Of a stretch of DNA of 10,253 nt, positions 6,843 through 10,253 are shown in pieces. How positions within the stretch are numbered: position 1 is the first letter of the stretch; each line of letters begins with the position of its first letter. Made by a program: the position numbers and the translations under genes. Origin of the DNA: Chloroflexia bacterium (GTDB lineage: Bacteria > Chloroflexota > Chloroflexia > Thermomicrobiales > JALYUS01). The DNA lies in contig JAICJW010000138.1 of assembly GCA_025928215.1 (NCBI GenBank), positions 1 through 10,253 on the forward strand, given 5' to 3'. The notes under the pieces were generated by a model. It was not told the origin of the DNA. It made no database searches and saw only the letters and a program-made list of their open reading frames with translations.

Positions 6843-7163
6843 GCATCCGATCGTCGGGCGTTCCTTTCTTCTTGTGGATAAGCAGTGATGAAACGTGGGA
6901 ATGAACTGCTCATATCCACTTGCCAAATAGTACGCACGAGCGGCACCGCAAGGGACCAACAACAGCCTGCTTCGTTCGTCCCGATTCGGGAATGACCTAC
7001 TCGACTTCGTGTGTATGAACATGCTCCGTGAGCGCTCCCCGGTGACACCGAAGCGAAAAAAGAATGCCGCCTTGCGTTGATACTGCGAATGCTCCGGTAC
7101 GAGCAGAGAACGTACGATCTTTTCAGGCGCAACGAGGGCTTGATCGGCAATCGGCACCTGCAT
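6843..7163 (-). pseudogene. Degraded DUF6883-like gene spread over three frames
   Basis: Starting with ATG at 7163, the minus strand reads MQVPIADQALVAPEKI and then LLVPEHSQYQRKAAFFFRFG, which is like the beginning of DUF6883 proteins (K-L-P-x-A-x-x-A-x-V, then L-x-P-x-H-x-x-x-x-x-K-A-x-x-F). Near 7032-7037 the homology jumps to the next frame: ALTEHVHTHEVE, an internal TAG (6997-6999), then VIPESGRTKQAVVGPL. Near 6941-6954 it jumps again to VPLVRTIWQV and FPRFITAYP. Joined together this is a full-length protein of about 105 residues with its usual C-terminal V-R-T-x-W and P-R-x-x-T-A-Y-P motifs. Two shifts plus a stop mean it is dead. The function of the family is unknown to me. No Shine-Dalgarno site is evident. 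The decay and lower GC suggest an old accessory insertion. Confidence 0.65.
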
Positions 7164-7200
7164 AGCCGAGACACGACGTCATTCTCGCACACGCCGATAT

Positions 7201-7216
7201 CTCATCGTTTGATGAG
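7201..7216 (-). terminator. Possible hairpin after the DUF4230-like gene
   Basis: CTCATC (7201-7206) pairs with GATGAG (7211-7216) around a GTTT loop, 7 nt past the DUF4230-like stop codon. There is no T tract on the minus strand, so its activity as a terminator is uncertain. Confidence 0.3.
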
Positions 7217-7223
7217 CGACGTG

Positions 7224-7937
7224 TTATCCGTGCGATGAGGGCGTGGGCGTCTTGGGGGCGGGGCCGAAGCGGGCAGGGGGGGTTGTGGACGGGCTACTGA
7301 CGAAGACGACATTCTTGATGCCCGCGTCGTTCAAGAGATGGGTGAGATCGCTCGCGGTATTCTCCTGTGCCGCGTTGAGGAGTGTGCCGTCGGCGAGCGT
7401 CTCCGTGTTGGCGCGACTCTCCGCCTCGCGCAGCACCGAATCGAGCAGTTCCTTCGATGAGCCACCGATGAAGGCGGTCGGGCCGGTCGAGCGAGAGACG
7501 ACATGGCTCTTTTGCGCGTTCAGCGCTTGACTGATGATGGTCGGTGCGGGCAGGACGATGCGGACGGTGTCGCCATCAACGGTGATATCGCTCTCGGTGA
7601 TCTGCGAGAGGTCCACGCCCGCCTTGACATCGTAGACGGCCAGATAGGTGAGCGATTCGGTGGAGCCGGGGAGCCTGCTGCTCGCGGATTTGGTGATCTC
7701 CTGATCTACCTGCCGCTCGGCGGTGACGAGTTGATCCGCGCGCTGAATTGTGTGCAGGACGGTCGGGCGCACGTCATTCGTCTGGTGCACATTGGGCGCA
7801 AAGGGGTGCAGCGTCAGGCCAAAATGCGTCACATAGAGCGTCGCCGCGACGACCGCCGCCACACCAAGGAGCGTCAACATGCCGTTGCCCCGTGCGATCA
7901 CAATCCGCGTTGTCTGCTCATTGCCCCGTCGCACCAC
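7224..7937 (-). CDS. DUF4230-like membrane-anchored protein (237 aa)
   Basis: Family function is unknown. Residues 1-17 are positively charged, about 18-36 form one transmembrane helix (GNGMLTLLGVAAVVAATLYV), and the remainder should lie outside the cytoplasm. The middle shows the pattern I associate with DUF4230: LVTAERQVDQEI, then YDVKAGVDLSQI, then DITVDGDTVRIVLPAP, and a helical alanine-rich stretch ending in a hydrophobic strand (IKNVVFVSS). The C-terminus is a proline- and threonine-rich tail. The start is GTG at 7935-7937, preceded by GAGGTGAG at good spacing; that site spans the TGA of the upstream small gene, so the two are translated together. The gene is read divergently from parAB. 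Family assignment is from memory. Confidence 0.75.
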   Translation of the reverse strand: MVRRGNEQTTRIVIARGNGMLTLLGVAAVVAATLYVTHFGLTLHPFAPNVHQTNDVRPTVLHTIQRADQLVTAERQVDQEITKSASSRLPGSTESLTYLAVYDVKAGVDLSQITESDITVDGDTVRIVLPAPTIISQALNAQKSHVVSRSTGPTAFIGGSSKELLDSVLREAESRANTETLADGTLLNAAQENTASDLTHLLNDAGIKNVVFVSSPSTTPPARFGPAPKTPTPSSHG

Positions 7938-7943
7938 AGCGTC

Positions 7944-8090
7944 TCACCTCGCCCTGACGCTCGCTCCTACTGGCGCGAACGCAATGATTTCGTCCACCGT
8001 CTTCTGGCTGCCGATGTACCAGATGAGCACGATCGCGGCGATGATAATGAGAAGAAGGAGGAGGATGCCGATGATGCGTCGCCCTGCCAT
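7944..8090 (-). CDS. Small single-span membrane protein (48 aa), unrecognised
   Basis: I do not recognise a family. The protein starts MAGRRIIG, has one strongly hydrophobic helix at about residues 7-26 (IGILLLLLIIIAAIVLIWYI) and ends in a short mostly polar tail, SQKTVDEIIAFAPVGASVRAR in two parts (SQKTVDEII and AFAPVGASVRAR). The positive N-terminus predicts an N-in orientation. ATG at 8088-8090 is chosen because GGAAGGA lies about 10 nt upstream; a GTG at 8130-8132 would add 14 residues but has no ribosome site. The stop codon lies inside the ribosome-binding site of the DUF4230-like gene 6 nt downstream, so the two form an operon and may act together in the membrane. Confidence 0.7.
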   Translation of the reverse strand: MAGRRIIGILLLLLIIIAAIVLIWYIGSQKTVDEIIAFAPVGASVRAR

Positions 8091-8221
8091 TGCCGCACCG
8101 TCCTTCCCGCACCAAGCAGTCGGCGCAATCACACCGCGCCCCTCGGCGGCTCCACAACACTCTATGCAGGAATGACGCCATCACGCTCCCGCTCGAAGCC
8201 GGGGATGCGGATTGCCCGCTG

Positions 8222-8250
8222 TTGCCTTCCCTGCGAACTTGGGGTATTGT
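8222..8250 (+). promoter_or_regulatory. Candidate sigma-70-type promoter of parAB
   Basis: TTGCCT (8222-8227) and TATTGT (8245-8250) are separated by 17 bases and each matches four of six consensus positions. Transcription would begin near 8257, about 70 nt before the chosen parA start, which argues against more upstream starts for ParA. The rest of the 8091-8325 divergent region shows no gene. Confidence 0.4.
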
Positions 8251-8313
8251 ACGGACACCGGAGCGGCGAGCGAAGCAGGGGTGCGAGCAGGCCGGGTTTC
8301 CGGGTTGGGGAGC

Positions 8314-8318
8314 GGGGA
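8314..8318 (+). promoter_or_regulatory. Ribosome-binding site that decides the parA start
   Basis: GGGGA lies 7 nt before the GTG at 8326-8328. An in-frame TTG at 8212 and GTG at 8281 have no comparable site, and the residues they would add do not resemble ParA. Confidence 0.55.
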
Positions 8319-8325
8319 ATCCAAA

Positions 8326-9132
8326 GTGCCACGACGCAAAGCGGACAGCGGACGCGCGGTGCCCGTGATCGCCTTCTTCAACCAGAAGGGCGGCACGGCG
8401 AAGACGACGAGCACGCTCAATGTCGGCGCGGCCTTGGCGGAGCGCGGGCACAAAACGCTCGCCATTGACCTCGACCCGCAGGCGAGCCTGACGATGGCGC
8501 TCGGCGTGGATGTGCTGACGCTGGAATCGTCATCGTACGATCTGCTCGTGGATGACACGGTAACGGTGCAGGATGTCGCGCGGACAACGACGATCGCGAA
8601 CTTCTCCGTCGTGCCGAGCCACCCGGACCTTGCCGCCGCCGAACTGCAACTCTTGAACGCCCTCGAACGGGAGCGCGCCCTCGCCCACAAGTTGAAACCG
8701 GAGGCGCTGGCGGCGCTCGATTATGAGTTCGTGCTGATTGACAGCCCGCCTTCGCTCAATGTCGTCTCGATCAACATCCTCGTCGCGGCGGACTACCTGA
8801 TTATCCCGATCGAGCCGCACCCGCTCTCGGTGATGGTGCTGCCGAAACTGTTTGAGATGGTCGGGCGGGTGCAGCGGCTGAACCCGAAGTTGGCGATCGT
8901 TGGCTTTCTGCCGACGAAGGTGCATGGCACCTCGCGCCTCGCCGCCGACATGATTGACGACCTGCGCACGGGCTTCCCGCAGCTGCTGATCCTGCCGAGC
9001 ATTCCCCTCTCCGTGCGCGGCGCGGAGGCGGTGGCGGCCTACACGAGCATCCTCGCCTACAGCCCGAAGTCCCCGATTGCCGAGGCATACCGGCAGGTGG
9101 CGCGGAAGGTGGAGAAGGAGATCCGGCCATGA
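8326..9132 (+). CDS. parA: ParA/Soj-family partition ATPase (268 aa)
   Basis: Partner of ParB in chromosome or plasmid segregation; it binds the nucleoid as an ATP dimer and is released when ParB stimulates hydrolysis. The deviant Walker A motif KGGTAKTT is at residues 21-28. The A' motif IDLDPQASLT is at 47-56, and Walker B VLIDSPPSLN, with Asp139, is at 136-145. The later PIEPHPLSVM stretch is also typical of ParA proteins. The GTG start at 8326 is supported by GGGGA 7 nt upstream and leaves about 12 residues before the first strand, normal for Soj-type proteins without a large N-terminal DNA-binding domain. The stop overlaps the parB start by ATGA. The gene is intact. Whether the locus serves the chromosome or a former plasmid cannot be told from the window. 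Confidence 0.92.
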   Translation: MPRRKADSGRAVPVIAFFNQKGGTAKTTSTLNVGAALAERGHKTLAIDLDPQASLTMALGVDVLTLESSSYDLLVDDTVTVQDVARTTTIANFSVVPSHPDLAAAELQLLNALERERALAHKLKPEALAALDYEFVLIDSPPSLNVVSINILVAADYLIIPIEPHPLSVMVLPKLFEMVGRVQRLNPKLAIVGFLPTKVHGTSRLAADMIDDLRTGFPQLLILPSIPLSVRGAEAVAAYTSILAYSPKSPIAEAYRQVARKVEKEIRP

Positions 9133-10136
9133 GCAGTAAACCGAGAAAGTTTGCCGTCGTCGCCGACCTCCTGAAGGATACCTCGTCACGCGGGGCGGGC
9201 GTCGAGGAGATGATGAACGCCAAGCAGATCCGGCGTGACCGCATCGTGCCGGACCCCGATCAGCCGCGCAAATCCTTCCCGCAGGAGTCGCTGGAAGAAC
9301 TCGCCGCCTCCCTCAAAGCCCGCGGCATCCTCCAGCCCATCGCCGTCTGGTATGACCGCCCGCACGACCGCTACGTCATTCTCCACGGTGAGCGGCGCTG
9401 GCGAGCGGCGGGGATCGCCGGGTTGGAGACGATGCCCGCCATCGTGCGTGAGGATCAGGAATCGAGCGAGCGGCTGATTGACCAGTTGATGGAGAACCTC
9501 CAGCGCGAGGACCTCAACGATGTGGATCGCGCCGACGGCCTCGCCCACCTCAAAGACGCGATGGGCGGCGTGGCGTGGGAGCGCGTGGCGGACGCCGTCG
9601 GCATCGGGCGGACGCGCCTCTTCCAGTTGCTCGATCTGCTCGACACGAAAAAGACGCCGGAGCCGGAGCAGCGGGCAATCCGTCAGGGCGAACTGACCGA
9701 GAAGCACATCCGCGTGCTGCGGCGCGTCTCCGGCCCTTTGCGCGAGGGGTTGCGCCGCGTGATGATCGAGGACAAACTCTCCGCGAAGGAGGCCGATATG
9801 GCCGCCGACGCCCTCGTGCAGAACCCGAGCATGAGCATCAACACGACGGCGGAGCAGGTCGCGGAGGCCGTCCGCCGCATCCGCATCGAAGCGAAGACCC
9901 CGCGCGAGCCGGAACCGCGCATGAATCTGCGCGGCCTCCTCCCCATCGGCCAGACCCTGCCCGTGATAGACGCCGCCGCCCTCAAGGATGTGCAGGCGAG
10001 CGCCGAACGCCTCCTGCGCTACCTCCTGGCCATGTCCACCGAACCGCTCGACCCCGCCGAGGCCAAGCGCCTCCGCCCCCTCATCCGCCGCCTCCGCGAC
10101 ACCGCCGATCTCTATCTGGACTCGGTGAAGGAATAA
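9129..10136 (+). CDS. parB: ParB/Spo0J-family centromere-binding protein (335 aa)
   Basis: CTP-dependent clamp that loads at parS sites and activates the ParA ATPase. The N-terminal segment KPRKFAVVADLLKD probably contacts ParA. The ParB/sulfiredoxin-like CTPase domain includes IVPDPDQPRKSFPQESLEEL at 39-58, ILQPIAV at about 67-73, the CTP-binding box GERRWRAA at 87-94 and ENLQREDLN at 122-130. A helix-turn-helix follows at about 148-172 (WERVADAVGIGRTRLFQLLD), with further helices for parS recognition to about 240. The C-terminal region is helical, with LRPLIRRLRDTADLYLD as a likely dimerisation segment. The gene overlaps parA by 4 nt (ATGA), so the two are coupled. No parS site was found within the window. 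Length and motifs are normal. Confidence 0.92.
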   Translation: MSSKPRKFAVVADLLKDTSSRGAGVEEMMNAKQIRRDRIVPDPDQPRKSFPQESLEELAASLKARGILQPIAVWYDRPHDRYVILHGERRWRAAGIAGLETMPAIVREDQESSERLIDQLMENLQREDLNDVDRADGLAHLKDAMGGVAWERVADAVGIGRTRLFQLLDLLDTKKTPEPEQRAIRQGELTEKHIRVLRRVSGPLREGLRRVMIEDKLSAKEADMAADALVQNPSMSINTTAEQVAEAVRRIRIEAKTPREPEPRMNLRGLLPIGQTLPVIDAAALKDVQASAERLLRYLLAMSTEPLDPAEAKRLRPLIRRLRDTADLYLDSVKE

Positions 10137-10143
10137 AGCCTCT

Positions 10144-10183
10144 CCCCCGGCCCCTCCGCCCGCACGCGGGGAGGGGCCGGGGG
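10144..10183. repeat. Perfect 14-bp GC-rich palindrome after parB
   Basis: CCCCCGGCCCCTCC (10144-10157) pairs perfectly with GGAGGGGCCGGGGG (10170-10183) around a 12-nt loop. It begins 7 nt after the parB stop and lies between two convergent genes. It lacks a T tract, but the stem is strong enough to stall transcription in either direction. Very similar CTCCCCCGGCCCCT palindromes are, from memory, scattered between genes in many Chloroflexota genomes, so this may be a REP-like or miniature mobile repeat as well as a bidirectional terminator. Confidence 0.7.
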
Positions 10184-10193
10184 TGGAGTCAGC

Positions 10194-10253
10194 CTACAGG
10201 AAGCCCATGCCGCGTTTGGCGTCGGTGAGGGTCTTCTCGGCGGTGGGGCGCAC
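10194..10253 (-). CDS. C-terminal end of a convergent gene, possibly tryptophanyl-tRNA synthetase
   Basis: Nineteen codons and a TAG stop on the minus strand read VRPTAEKTLTDAKRGMGFL. Endings of the form A-x-x-T-L-x-x-(V/A)-K-x-x-M-G-(L/F) are typical of bacterial tryptophanyl-tRNA synthetase. The rest of the gene lies to the right of the window, so the reading rests on a few residues only. Confidence 0.45.
   Translation of the reverse strand: MRPTAEKTLTDAKRGMGFL

Noticed and set aside
2909..6896. Shared 10-mer TGATGAAACG at 2909-2918 and 6887-6896 as transposon direct repeats or att sites
   Set aside because: The second copy encodes part of the conserved RFITAYP motif of the DUF6883-like remnant on the other strand, so the match is probably chance.
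8212..8325. N-terminal extension of ParA from a TTG at 8212
   Set aside because: It would overlap the candidate promoter, lacks a ribosome site, and the added residues do not resemble ParA; GTG at 8326 has a good site.
7503..8468. Plus-strand open frame of about 321 codons across the divergent membrane genes and into parA
   Set aside because: It crosses a divergent promoter region, resembles no protein family, and conflicts with the well-supported minus-strand genes and the parA frame.

Overview
The window looks like a high-GC chromosome, most likely a bacterium of the Chloroflexota (Thermomicrobia or Sphaerobacter-like). This assignment is an inference from base composition, gene style and a GGCCCC-type palindromic repeat after parB; no rRNA or other decisive marker is present.

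Region 1 (1-2730, + strand) is the 3' end of a sugar-uptake operon. It holds the last codons of a MalG-type ABC permease, a PfkB-family fructokinase and a GH32 beta-fructosidase. The kinase and GH32 genes overlap by ATGA. Together they fit import of sucrose or fructo-oligosaccharides, cytoplasmic hydrolysis and phosphorylation of fructose.

Region 2 (about 2731-6488, + strand) is the core of a mobile element: a tyrosine recombinase, a DD(35)E transposase of the TnsB/TniA/MuA kind and an AAA+ ATPase of the TnsC/TniB/MuB kind. The genes are tightly packed and a strong hairpin with a T tract follows them. No TnsA, TniQ or guide module is visible. The recombinase has all four catalytic motifs, but two opposite one-base shifts in G runs break it (one extra G near 3538-3541, one missing G near 3976-3978). 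I infer that the recombinase may have served as cointegrate resolvase, in place of the serine resolvase of Tn5053/Tn402 elements. The ends of the element could not be fixed.

Region 3 (about 6489-7163, - strand) holds decayed remains of two small genes that I read as DUF6883-like and DUF4926-like. The first is spread over three frames with an internal stop.

Region 4 (7224-8090, - strand) is a two-gene membrane operon: a 48-residue single-span protein followed by a DUF4230-like protein.

Region 5 (8222-10136, + strand) is divergent from region 4. It is a parA-parB operon with a candidate promoter, followed by a perfect 14-bp palindrome. The final 60 bases are the C-terminal end of a convergent gene, possibly tryptophanyl-tRNA synthetase.
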